64,000 nt of DNA. Origin: Erythrobacter sp. (GTDB lineage Bacteria; Pseudomonadota; Alphaproteobacteria; Sphingomonadales; Sphingomonadaceae). Positions within the stretch are counted from its first letter, which is position 1. Every line of letters starts with the position of its first letter. The translations under genes were made by a program, and so were the position numbers. Below, in pieces: positions 47,277 to 62,611 of this stretch. The notes beneath the pieces are model-generated. The model saw nothing but the letters and a program-made list of their open reading frames with translations, did no database searches and was not told where the DNA came from. The stretch covers positions 1,060,818 through 1,124,817 of the forward strand of contig CP073261.1 in NCBI GenBank assembly GCA_019739335.1, written 5' to 3'.

Positions 47277-49256
47277 TCAAGGGGAGAGCGGCGGTTCGCC
47301 ATGCAGTGCGTCGATCCGCTGGCGCACCTCGTCGCTCGCCAGCAACTCGCCCAAGGGTGCGGCGAGCCGACGACGCCAGTTGGGGTGCTCGGTGACGGTG
47401 CCTGGGATATTGGGCTGCTCGATCACGCCCAGCAGGTCTTCAGCCGGGACAACGGCGAGGGCGCAAGGAGTGCGGGCGATATGGGCAATGGCAGCAGTCA
47501 CGACGGCTGAGGGCTCATGCGGCGCGGGGCGAGGGATTTGCCCGGCTATTGTGGACCACAGCAGGCCGCGGTCCCAGTCGCGGATCGCTTCGGCCTGGGC
47601 GCGGTCCATGCCGAGGGGAAGGCGGCCCAGCTGCTCTGCCCAGTCGAGATCGTGCCCGCTCCACCAGCCCGCAAGCGTGGGCGTGTCGTGGGTGCCCGTC
47701 ATTGCCACGGCCTGCGGGTCGTAGTCCGCCGCGCCGATAAACCCTTGGTCTTCCGCACGTTCGAACCACAGTACCCGCATTCCCAGGATGCCGCGTTCGC
47801 CGATCGTGTCGGCAAATCCGTGCGGGCTGGTGCCGAGATCCTCGGCGATCACGAAAGCGTCGGCAAGGTGCGCTTCGAGTGCCAGGAGGCGGGCCAGATC
47901 GTCGAACGGGTATGCGAGATAGACCCCGTCCGCCGCGCCGCCGCCTTCGGGAATCACCCACAGCCGGGCGAGACCGAAGGCGTGATCGACCCGCAGGCCG
48001 CCGCCGTGCGCCAGTGCCGAACGGATCATCGCGATCCACGGGGCATAGCCGTTGCGGCGCAGCCCCGAGGGCGAAAACCCTGTAATTCCCCAGTTTTGTC
48101 CCTGCGGACCGAGCGGGTCGGGGGGCGCGCCGATGGTCAATCCGTGGAGCATGTCGGCGCCCAGTGCCCAGCAGTCGGCGCCGCCGGGGTCGACTCCCAC
48201 GGCGAGATCACTGACCAGGCCCACGCGCATTCCTGCGGCCTTGGCACGGGCCTGCACTTCGGCGAGGCACTTCTGTGCAAGCCCTTGTACGAACAGGTGA
48301 AAATCGACTTCCGCCGCATGTTTGGCCGCGAACGAAGCGACCGCCCTGCCCTCCGGCTTGTGATAGCGGCTCGGCCATTCGCGCCAGCTCCACGCTCCGG
48401 ATCGTGCACGAAAATGACAGTCGAGCGCATCGAAAATTGCGTGGCGAAGCATTCCACCATCGGGAATCCCGGTGATTTCGGCGCGCTTTTCCGCGTCCAG
48501 ATCCTCATACAGCGTGCGCAATTGGTGCAATCGTGCCGGAAGTGCCCTCTCCCAGCCGATCAGCTCCGGTCCGTCCTCTTCCGGCAATGGCGACAGGCCC
48601 AAAAGCGCCGGATCGGCCATCGCGCCGTTCACGAATCGGCGGCTGGACGGGAAGTAGGGGCTGAACCGTTCGCCGTGGCCGGGAGCCAGCGCGTGGACCG
48701 GATTGATCGCGACCATGTCCGCACCTGCCGCTGCCAGCGCTTCGATATTTTCGGCCAGTTCGCCGAATGTGCCGAACGGTGATGGTCGCGATCCGCGCAG
48801 CGAGGGGATTTGCAGGGAGACGCCCCAGGGGCGCGGTTCTGAAGGGGGTTGCGGAAAGCCCTGCGGTGCGACCGCGAGCCGGGTTTCCACGCCGTCGATA
48901 CGGCAATCGTAATAGCCCGGCTCTGAAGGAGCAATCGGCACTCCGTCCTGGCAATCGAGCGTCTTTTCCGCCCCGTCCCAGCGGCGCACCAGCGCTTCGC
49001 CGCAGGTGAAAGGCAGCGCGATGGCTTCGCCTGCTTCGGCGACCACCAGCGCGGCCAAGCGATAATGCTCGGCCTCGATCAGCGCGAGGCTGCGGGCGAT
49101 CTGCCGCTTGTTTGCAGCCTTAAACCCCAGCGCCCCGAGCACAGAGACCAGAGTCGCATCGGCCACCACGTGCTCGCGCCCGTCGACATCGCGCCAGTGG
49201 CGCTGCAATCCGGCGGCGGCAGCGAGGGCGTGGAGCGGTTCGATCTGGTGATCCAT
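47277..49256 (-). CDS. malQ: 4-alpha-glucanotransferase (amylomaltase)
   Basis: A 658-residue GH77 enzyme that transfers glucan segments between maltodextrins. The N-terminal part (about 1-140) is an accessory domain; the catalytic barrel follows with SLRGSRPSPFGTFGEL, the RVDHAFGL nucleophile region (Asp), IAEDLG (acid/base Glu) and GTHDTPTLAGWW. The ATG at 49256 has GAGGGAG 7 nt upstream. It is divergent from glgP across 237 bp and would recycle the short chains left after GlgP/GlgX action. Confidence 0.94.
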   Translation of the reverse strand: MDHQIEPLHALAAAAGLQRHWRDVDGREHVVADATLVSVLGALGFKAANKRQIARSLALIEAEHYRLAALVVAEAGEAIALPFTCGEALVRRWDGAEKTLDCQDGVPIAPSEPGYYDCRIDGVETRLAVAPQGFPQPPSEPRPWGVSLQIPSLRGSRPSPFGTFGELAENIEALAAAGADMVAINPVHALAPGHGERFSPYFPSSRRFVNGAMADPALLGLSPLPEEDGPELIGWERALPARLHQLRTLYEDLDAEKRAEITGIPDGGMLRHAIFDALDCHFRARSGAWSWREWPSRYHKPEGRAVASFAAKHAAEVDFHLFVQGLAQKCLAEVQARAKAAGMRVGLVSDLAVGVDPGGADCWALGADMLHGLTIGAPPDPLGPQGQNWGITGFSPSGLRRNGYAPWIAMIRSALAHGGGLRVDHAFGLARLWVIPEGGGAADGVYLAYPFDDLARLLALEAHLADAFVIAEDLGTSPHGFADTIGERGILGMRVLWFERAEDQGFIGAADYDPQAVAMTGTHDTPTLAGWWSGHDLDWAEQLGRLPLGMDRAQAEAIRDWDRGLLWSTIAGQIPRPAPHEPSAVVTAAIAHIARTPCALAVVPAEDLLGVIEQPNIPGTVTEHPNWRRRLAAPLGELLASDEVRQRIDALHGEPPLSP

Positions 49257-49296
49257 CGCTGCTCCCTCGCCCGTGCCGTCCGATTGCGCAAGCCGG

Positions 49297-49326
49297 ATGC
49301 TGCCCCGATGCTGCCCAAAATGCTGC
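49297..49326. promoter_or_regulatory. Tandem ATGCTGC repeats in the malQ-glgP divergent promoter region
   Basis: ATGCTGCCC occurs at 49297-49305 and 49308-49316, and ATGCTGC again at 49320-49326, with starts 11 and 12 bp apart, so one helical turn each. They lie 41-70 bp before the malQ start. The rest of the gap (to 49493) shows no gene and no obvious -10/-35 pair. Confidence 0.45.
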
Positions 49327-49493
49327 AATGCACCAGAAAATAGCTATGCACGGCCCATTGCCGATTGCGCCCTCCCGCGAATGATGCCTAGAAGCAGGCG
49401 GGAGACGAGTTTTCGGGGGGCTGCCACAGGGGTTGTTTCGGCGCAGGCCGGGCTCCACCCTGACAAGCAGCCAAATCAGGAGCCTTCTTTTCC

Positions 49494-51917
<2,424 letters not shown>

Positions 51918-51957
51918 GGGGGTTGGGCCTCAGACTGCGAACCTTTTTCGCCCGCAG

Positions 51958-52521
51958 CTAGGATTGGCCAGTGCGACAACCAAACTGCTGGGCACGCAAA
52001 TTCATGCCGTCGATTTGGTCGAGTTCAGAACGCATCGCCGCAAGCAGATTCGTTTCAAGTTCGCCTCTATTGATATCGCTCAGTTCCTGAATTTGGCTTC
52101 GATAAAGCCGGATTGTTTCTTCGCTGAGAGTGAAGGGGCATTCTTGGTATGGCCAGTCGTTTGGCTCGGAGCCGTAAGTAGAGGTGTCCATGAACGACAT
52201 CCGGCCCATGGTTTTCAGTCCTACGTCGCAATCGTTATTACCGGCAAACACGCTAATGGTCCGAACCGGACCTCCGTAACCTTCAGCAGCCATCCAGCGA
52301 GCACATCCAGCTTCCACTGAATCTTCCCAAATCCAAACAAGACCAAAGCCTTTCCATTGATACTCAGCTTCTGCGTGCGCAGGCACACCTTCGGGCTTCG
52401 GGATAAGTGGGTCGATGATTGGAACTAACCATCCATAAACAAGAACCGGCCCGATGGGGGTCACCGTGATGGCCAAGATAGACAGGGCCGCTCCAACGAA
52501 CGCAAAAATCGATTTCCGCAT
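51958..52521 (-). CDS. AT-richer orphan with N-terminal membrane segment
   Basis: A 187-residue protein with an N-terminal hydrophobic segment (residues about 5-30, MRKSIFAFVGAALSILAITV...) that may be a signal anchor, and a soluble region with five Cys (GCARW, NNDCDVG, QECPF, FGCRT) that could form disulphides. The GC content is lower than its surroundings (28 of 60 bases, 47%, at 52321-52380). No family is recognised. It sits antisense between glgP and glgB, breaking the glycogen operon, so it may be an insertion. Confidence 0.6.
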   Translation of the reverse strand: MRKSIFAFVGAALSILAITVTPIGPVLVYGWLVPIIDPLIPKPEGVPAHAEAEYQWKGFGLVWIWEDSVEAGCARWMAAEGYGGPVRTISVFAGNNDCDVGLKTMGRMSFMDTSTYGSEPNDWPYQECPFTLSEETIRLYRSQIQELSDINRGELETNLLAAMRSELDQIDGMNLRAQQFGCRTGQS

Positions 52522-52598
52522 CGAAACATCGATCACACAATGGCTACCAAAAGTCACCTTTGGTTGTTCGAAAAGCAAAATTCCAGTGTGATCGAAGA

Positions 52599-52706
52599 CG
52601 TCACCCCGGACTTGATCCGGGGTCCCGCTACCTCACCTCAAGCACTCAGAAACAAGCGAGACCCCGGCTCGGGGGCCGGGGTGACGAAGGTGGGGCCGGG
52701 GTGACG
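52599..52706. repeat. Palindromic repeat with a duplicated right end, upstream of glgB
   Basis: cgtcaccccgg (52599-52609) is inverted as ccggggtgacg (52676-52686), and the right arm is repeated at 52696-52706. The unit includes gacttgatccggggtcccgc, a sequence type seen as dispersed repeats in related genomes. It differs from the elements at 9087 and 18091. No gene lies in the 296 bp from 52522 to 52817, so it may also influence glgB transcription. Confidence 0.75.
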
Positions 52707-52817
52707 ATAAATTGAGGGTGTCGGAATCCCACCGCATACGTTTTCAGTTTCCCGAATCCCGGCTTGTGCGCCACAAGGCCATCAGGGGCCGCCAAGGTCC
52801 CGCGAACGGGAGAATGC

Positions 52818-54983
52818 GTGCAGCCGCCACCATCCGCCATTGATGCCCTCTTCGCAGGTCGCCACGCCGATCCCTTCGCGCTGCTGGGGCCGCATGACGG
52901 GCCGGAAGGCACTTTCGTCCGCGCGATCCTGCCCGGTGCGGAGACGGCAGAGGCCTACTCGCTGAACGGCGCAAAGCTGGGCAAGCTCGCTCGCGTCGAT
53001 CTCCGCGGGCTGTTCGAAGGCAAGCTGCGCGGCAAACCCAAACCGGTGAAGTATCGCTGCCAGGGCGGCGGGGCGGAATGGTGGGTGACCGATCCCTACA
53101 GCTTTGGCCCGGTGCTCGGCCCGCTCGACGATTTCCTGATCGCCGAGGGCACGCACCTGCGGCTGTTCGACAAGTTCGGCGCGCACCTGATTACCCACGA
53201 AGGCTGCGGCGGCGTGCATTTCGCGGTCTGGGCGCCCAATGCGCAGGCCGTCAGCGTAGTCGGCGATTTCAACGACTGGGACGGCGCACGGCACCCGATG
53301 CGCGGCCGGCTGGGCATCGGGGTGTGGGAGATTTTCCTCCCCGATCTGGGCGAAGGCCGCGCCTACAAGTACCGCATCATCGGCCCGGACGGGGTCGAGC
53401 AGCCATTGAAGGCCGATCCCTTCGCCTTCGCCAGCGAGTTGCGGCCCAAGACCGCCTCGATCACCGCGCGCCCGGCCAAGCCCGATTGGGGTGACGCGGC
53501 GCACCGCGCGCACTGGTCCGCCGTCGATCCGCGGCGGCAGGCGATCTCGATCTACGAGGTCCACCCCGGATCGTGGCAACGGGATGAGCACGACTGGTTC
53601 CTGAGCTGGGATGCGATGGCCGAGCGGCTGATCCCCTATGTGGCCGAAATGGGCTTCACCCATATCGAGTTCATGCCGGTGAGCGAGCATCCCTACGATC
53701 CGAGCTGGGGCTACCAGACCACCGGGCTTTACGCGCCCACCGCGCGGTTCGGCGGGCCGGACGGGTTCGCGCGGTTTGTCGATGGCGCGCACCGCGCGGG
53801 CATCGGGGTGCTGCTCGACTGGGTGCCCGCGCATTTCCCCACCGACGATCACGGGCTGGCCAATTTCGACGGCACCGCGCTCTACGAACACGCCGATCCG
53901 AAGCTCGGCTTCCACCCCGACTGGAACACCGCGATCTACAATTTCGGGCGGCGCGAGGTGGCAAGTTTTCTTGTCAACAACGCGCTGTTCTGGGCCGAGC
54001 AGTATCATGTCGACGGGCTGCGGGTCGATGCGGTCGCCTCGATGCTCTACCGCGATTACTCGCGCGAGGCCGGGGAATGGATCCCCAATGCCGAGGGCGG
54101 GCGGGAGAACTGGGAAGCGGTCGATTTCCTGCGCGCGATGAACCGCGCGGTCCACGCCAGCCATCCCGGCATCCTCACGATCGCCGAAGAATCGACCAGC
54201 TGGCCCGGCGTCTCGCAGCCCGCCTGGGACGAAGGCCCGCGCACCAGCCTGGGCTTCGGGTTCAAGTGGAACATGGGCTTCATGCACGACACGCTGCAAT
54301 ATATGGCCCGCGATCCGGTGCACCGGAAGCACCACCATGACGAGATCACCTTCGGCCTCGTCTATGCCTTCAGCGAGAATTTCGTCCTGCCGCTGAGCCA
54401 TGACGAAGTGGTCCACGGCAAAGGCAGCCTGCTCACCAAGATGAGCGGCGACGACTGGCAGAAATTCGCCAGCTTACGCGCCTATTACGGGCTGATGTGG
54501 GGCTATCCGGGCAAGAAGTTGCTGTTCATGGGGCAGGAATTCGCCCAGCGCCGCGAATGGAGCGAGGCTCGCGCGCTCGATTGGGACCTGCTCGATGCGC
54601 CCGCGCACAAGGGGGTGCAGGCGCTGGTGCGCGATCTCAACCTTTTGTATCGCGAGAAGCCCGCACTCCACGCGCGCGATTGCGAGGGCGAAGGGTTCGA
54701 ATGGCTGGTGGCGGACGATGCCGATGCCTCGGTCTTCGCCTGGCTGCGCAAGTGCCCCGGCCAGCCGCCGGTGGCGGTGCTGAGTAATATGACGCCGATG
54801 ACGCACGGCTGCTACGGCCTCAACCTGCCGCATGACGGCGAATGGGCCGAAGTGCTCAACACCGATGCGATGCATTATGGCGGCAGCGGGCAGGGGAATA
54901 TGGGCGCGGTGCAAGTGAGCGGAGGGTGGACCACTGTCACGCTACCGCCACTTGCCACAATCATGCTGGAATACCGGGGTTAG
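52818..54983 (+). CDS. glgB: 1,4-alpha-glucan branching enzyme
   Basis: A 721-residue GH13 enzyme that makes alpha-1,6 branches. An N-terminal CBM48 part precedes the catalytic barrel; the nucleophile is Asp404 in [11 protein letters not shown] and the acid/base Glu457 is in LTIAEEST. The GGAGA ribosome-binding site 5 nt before the GTG at 52818 fixes the start; a TTG at 52764 would give 18 extra residues. It heads the glgB-glgC-glgA-pgm-glgX unit. Confidence 0.95.
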   Translation: MQPPPSAIDALFAGRHADPFALLGPHDGPEGTFVRAILPGAETAEAYSLNGAKLGKLARVDLRGLFEGKLRGKPKPVKYRCQGGGAEWWVTDPYSFGPVLGPLDDFLIAEGTHLRLFDKFGAHLITHEGCGGVHFAVWAPNAQAVSVVGDFNDWDGARHPMRGRLGIGVWEIFLPDLGEGRAYKYRIIGPDGVEQPLKADPFAFASELRPKTASITARPAKPDWGDAAHRAHWSAVDPRRQAISIYEVHPGSWQRDEHDWFLSWDAMAERLIPYVAEMGFTHIEFMPVSEHPYDPSWGYQTTGLYAPTARFGGPDGFARFVDGAHRAGIGVLLDWVPAHFPTDDHGLANFDGTALYEHADPKLGFHPDWNTAIYNFGRREVASFLVNNALFWAEQYHVDGLRVDAVASMLYRDYSREAGEWIPNAEGGRENWEAVDFLRAMNRAVHASHPGILTIAEESTSWPGVSQPAWDEGPRTSLGFGFKWNMGFMHDTLQYMARDPVHRKHHHDEITFGLVYAFSENFVLPLSHDEVVHGKGSLLTKMSGDDWQKFASLRAYYGLMWGYPGKKLLFMGQEFAQRREWSEARALDWDLLDAPAHKGVQALVRDLNLLYREKPALHARDCEGEGFEWLVADDADASVFAWLRKCPGQPPVAVLSNMTPMTHGCYGLNLPHDGEWAEVLNTDAMHYGGSGQGNMGAVQVSGGWTTVTLPPLATIMLEYRG

Positions 54984-55011
54984 AAAAACAAACTTGGGGC
55001 AGGAGAGGCCG

Positions 55012-56274
55012 ATGAGAGAGAAGTATTCGCAACCGCTGGCGCGTGATGCCATGGCCTATGTGCTGGCCGGGGGGCGCGGCAGCCGCCTGCTCGAACTGAC
55101 CGACCGGCGGGCCAAGCCGGCGGTCTATTTCGGCGGTGTCTCCCGCATCGTCGATTTCGCGCTGTCGAACGCGATCAATTCCGGCATCCGCCGCATCGGG
55201 GTGGCGACGCAGTACAAGGCGCACAGCCTGATCCGCCACATGCAGCGCGCGTGGAACTTCATGCGGCCCGAGCGGAACGAAAGCTTCGACATCCTCCCCG
55301 CGAGCCAGCGCGTGTCCGAAAGCCAGTGGTACGAAGGCACCGCCGATGCGGTGTACCAGAACATCGACATCATCCAGGCCCACGCGCCCAAGTACATGGT
55401 CATCCTCGCGGGCGATCACGTGTACAAGATGGATTACGAACTGATGCTGCGCCAGCACGTCGAAAGCGGCGCGGACGTAACCGTCGGCTGCCTCGTGGTG
55501 CCGCGCATGGAAGCCACGGGCTTCGGGGTGATGCATGTCGATGCGAAGGACGCGATTACCGATTTCATCGAAAAGCCCAAGGATCCCCCCGGCATTCCGG
55601 GGCAGGAACACATGGCCCTCGCCAGCATGGGCATCTACGTGTTCGAGACGCAGTTCCTGTTCGACCAGCTGCGCCGCGATGCCGCCGATCCCGCTTCGAA
55701 GCGCGATTTCGGCGGCGATATCATCCCCTACATCGTCAAGCACGGCAAGGCGCAGGCGCACCGCTTTACCGCCAGCTGCATTCGTGCGGCGGACGAGATC
55801 GAGGAATACTGGCGCGATGTCGGCACGGTGGATGCCTATTTCGAAGCCAACCTTGATCTGACCGACGTGGTGCCCAAGCTGAACCTCTACGATCGTGACT
55901 GGCCGATCTGGACCGACCAGATCGTCGCCGCCCCGGCCAAATTCGTCCACGACGAGGACGGGCGGCGCGGCCACGCGATTTCCTCGCTGATCAGCCAGGA
56001 CTGCATCGTTTCGGGCGCACTGGCGAAGAAAAGCCTGCTGTTTACGGGCGTGAAGATGGGCAGCTTCTCCAGCGTCGATGAAGCTGTGATCCTACCCTAT
56101 TGCAACATCGGGCGCGGGGCGCGCCTGACCAAGGTGATCCTCGATTCGGGCGTGCGCATTCCTGAAGGGCTGGTGGTCGGCGAAGACCCGGTGCTGGACG
56201 AACAGCGCTTCCGCCGCAGCGAAAAGGGCGTCTGCCTGATTACCAAGGCAATGATCGACCGGCTGGAGAGCTGA
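55012..56274 (+). CDS. glgC: Glucose-1-phosphate adenylyltransferase
   Basis: A 420-residue enzyme that makes ADP-glucose from glucose-1-phosphate and ATP, the committed step of glycogen synthesis. The N-terminus [28 protein letters not shown] is the nucleotidyltransferase P-loop, followed by the conserved [12 protein letters not shown], and a C-terminal left-handed beta-helix provides allosteric control in homologues. AGGAGAG lies 4 nt before the ATG, 28 bp after glgB. Confidence 0.96.
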   Translation: MREKYSQPLARDAMAYVLAGGRGSRLLELTDRRAKPAVYFGGVSRIVDFALSNAINSGIRRIGVATQYKAHSLIRHMQRAWNFMRPERNESFDILPASQRVSESQWYEGTADAVYQNIDIIQAHAPKYMVILAGDHVYKMDYELMLRQHVESGADVTVGCLVVPRMEATGFGVMHVDAKDAITDFIEKPKDPPGIPGQEHMALASMGIYVFETQFLFDQLRRDAADPASKRDFGGDIIPYIVKHGKAQAHRFTASCIRAADEIEEYWRDVGTVDAYFEANLDLTDVVPKLNLYDRDWPIWTDQIVAAPAKFVHDEDGRRGHAISSLISQDCIVSGALAKKSLLFTGVKMGSFSSVDEAVILPYCNIGRGARLTKVILDSGVRIPEGLVVGEDPVLDEQRFRRSEKGVCLITKAMIDRLES

Positions 56275-56279
56275 ATCTC

Positions 56280-61151
<4,872 letters not shown>

Positions 61152-61155
<4 letters not shown>

Positions 61156-61577
61156 CTGACGGCGCTCCATGTCACCGTGCGGCAGATCAGTGTGACGCAG
61201 CCCTGCACTTCCAGCGCGCCGTTGCGGCCGGGGCGCACCACCGCGCGGTAGGTGCCGCCGTCCTCCGGATTGTACACCTGCCCGCGCCAGGCATCGTCGC
61301 TCCAGCGCAGGTTCTGCAACACCCGGATTCCGGTGATCGGGCGGCTCCGCAGCTCCGGATCGTCGTTGTGCCTATCGCGGTTGGTTTCCCCCGGCTTGTT
61401 GCGGACGATGCGGGTAATCGTGCCGCAGCGCATGTTGCCGCAGGGGGCGACGGTGATTTCGACATAACCGCCCTGATCGAGGTAACGCCCGTCGATGCTG
61501 CGCTGCGCCGGGGCGCTGGCGGGCAGGGCGAGCAGGCTGGCGAAGGCGAGAGCAGCGGCGGTTTTGCGGGTCATCAT
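61152..61577 (-). CDS. DUF2147 periplasmic protein
   Basis: A 142-residue protein with a signal peptide (about 1-25, cleavage after SAPAQ) and the DUF2147 features: an early GRYLDQGGYVEITVAPCG, a central ITGIRVLQNL, and GTYRAVV. The family is of unknown function, often found in envelope or stress contexts. The ATG at 61577 or at 61574 starts it. It ends in the same four bases as glgX. Confidence 0.83.
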
Positions 61578-61624
61578 GCCGGATATACGCAGGCGCCCGG
61601 CAAAAGGATGCAGGAAAAGTGCTG

Positions 61625-62611
61625 TCAGGCTGAACAGCTCGCCCCGCCGAGCACGCAGAAGCGCGCGCAGTGGGGGTGGTTCAGCGGCACCGGGCGATCC
61701 GCCTCGGCCACGCTCGCGCCCAGATCGAATTGCGGATCGTAGGGCAGCAGGGTGCAGGCGACCACGCGCGGGGCGGGCTCGCCCTTGCGGTGGACGACCA
61801 TGCGGCTTTTCGCGCACATGATGTCAGAGGGCGACTTGCCCAGTATTCCCCAGCACGCCTCGGTAATTTCGGGAACGTCGGCTTGGGCGTCCATTTCCGG
61901 GAACAGCACCAACCGGGCCGGATCCTCCGCATCGATAGCTATGTCTTCGCGCCCGAACAGCGCGCCATAGGCCTTGCGGGCTTGGGACTCACTCTCCCCC
62001 GCCATGCGCCTTCCGGCAGCGGCAAGGGAGAAGCCGTTGGCGGAAAGCCAGCGCAGGCCATCGAGCATCGGTACCCACGAATTGGCACCGCGCTCCGCCT
62101 CATGCACAAGCTGCGTATGGTGATCGATCGAGACGCGGATCGTCAGCCGTGCACCATACTTCTCGCGCAATCGCAGCAGTTCAGCCTCATGCCGCCGCAT
62201 CGGCTTCATTGCATTGGACAGCACCAGCACTTCATGCCCGCGCGCCAGCGCATCCTCGACCATCACGATGATTTCGGGGTTCATGAACGGCTCGCCGCCG
62301 GTGAACCCGATCTCGCGCCCGCCCCGATCTGCGATCTCGTCAAGGAACCGCGCCACATCCGCCGCCGCCAGATAGGCCAGCGCATCGTTGGTCGGACTGC
62401 TTTCGATGTAGCAGTTGGCGCAGGCGAGATTGCACAGGGTGCCGGTGGCGAACCACAGCGTATCGAGCCGTTCCAGCGCCACCGAGGCGCGCGGCGAACC
62501 GTCCGCCGTCACCAGCGGATCGACGAACTTGCCGCGCGGCAACGGCGCTGCCTCGACCGCGAAGGGCGAAGCGCCAGCAGGCGCATTGCTGCTGACAGAA
62601 CGCGTCGCCAT
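61625..62611 (-). CDS. Radical SAM protein with C-terminal cysteine cluster
   Basis: A 328-residue radical SAM enzyme. The iron-sulphur motif is C60-x3-C64-x2-C67 (TGTLCNLACANCYIESS), followed by GFTGGEPFMNP (SAM-binding glycines). Near the C-terminus more cysteines (MCAKSRM, HCARFCVLGGASC) could bind an auxiliary cluster as in SPASM-type enzymes. The substrate is unknown. Its ATG overlaps the stop of the upstream flavoprotein gene by one base (TGATG), so they are one operon. Confidence 0.87.
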   Translation of the reverse strand: MATRSVSSNAPAGASPFAVEAAPLPRGKFVDPLVTADGSPRASVALERLDTLWFATGTLCNLACANCYIESSPTNDALAYLAAADVARFLDEIADRGGREIGFTGGEPFMNPEIIVMVEDALARGHEVLVLSNAMKPMRRHEAELLRLREKYGARLTIRVSIDHHTQLVHEAERGANSWVPMLDGLRWLSANGFSLAAAGRRMAGESESQARKAYGALFGREDIAIDAEDPARLVLFPEMDAQADVPEITEACWGILGKSPSDIMCAKSRMVVHRKGEPAPRVVACTLLPYDPQFDLGASVAEADRPVPLNHPHCARFCVLGGASCSA

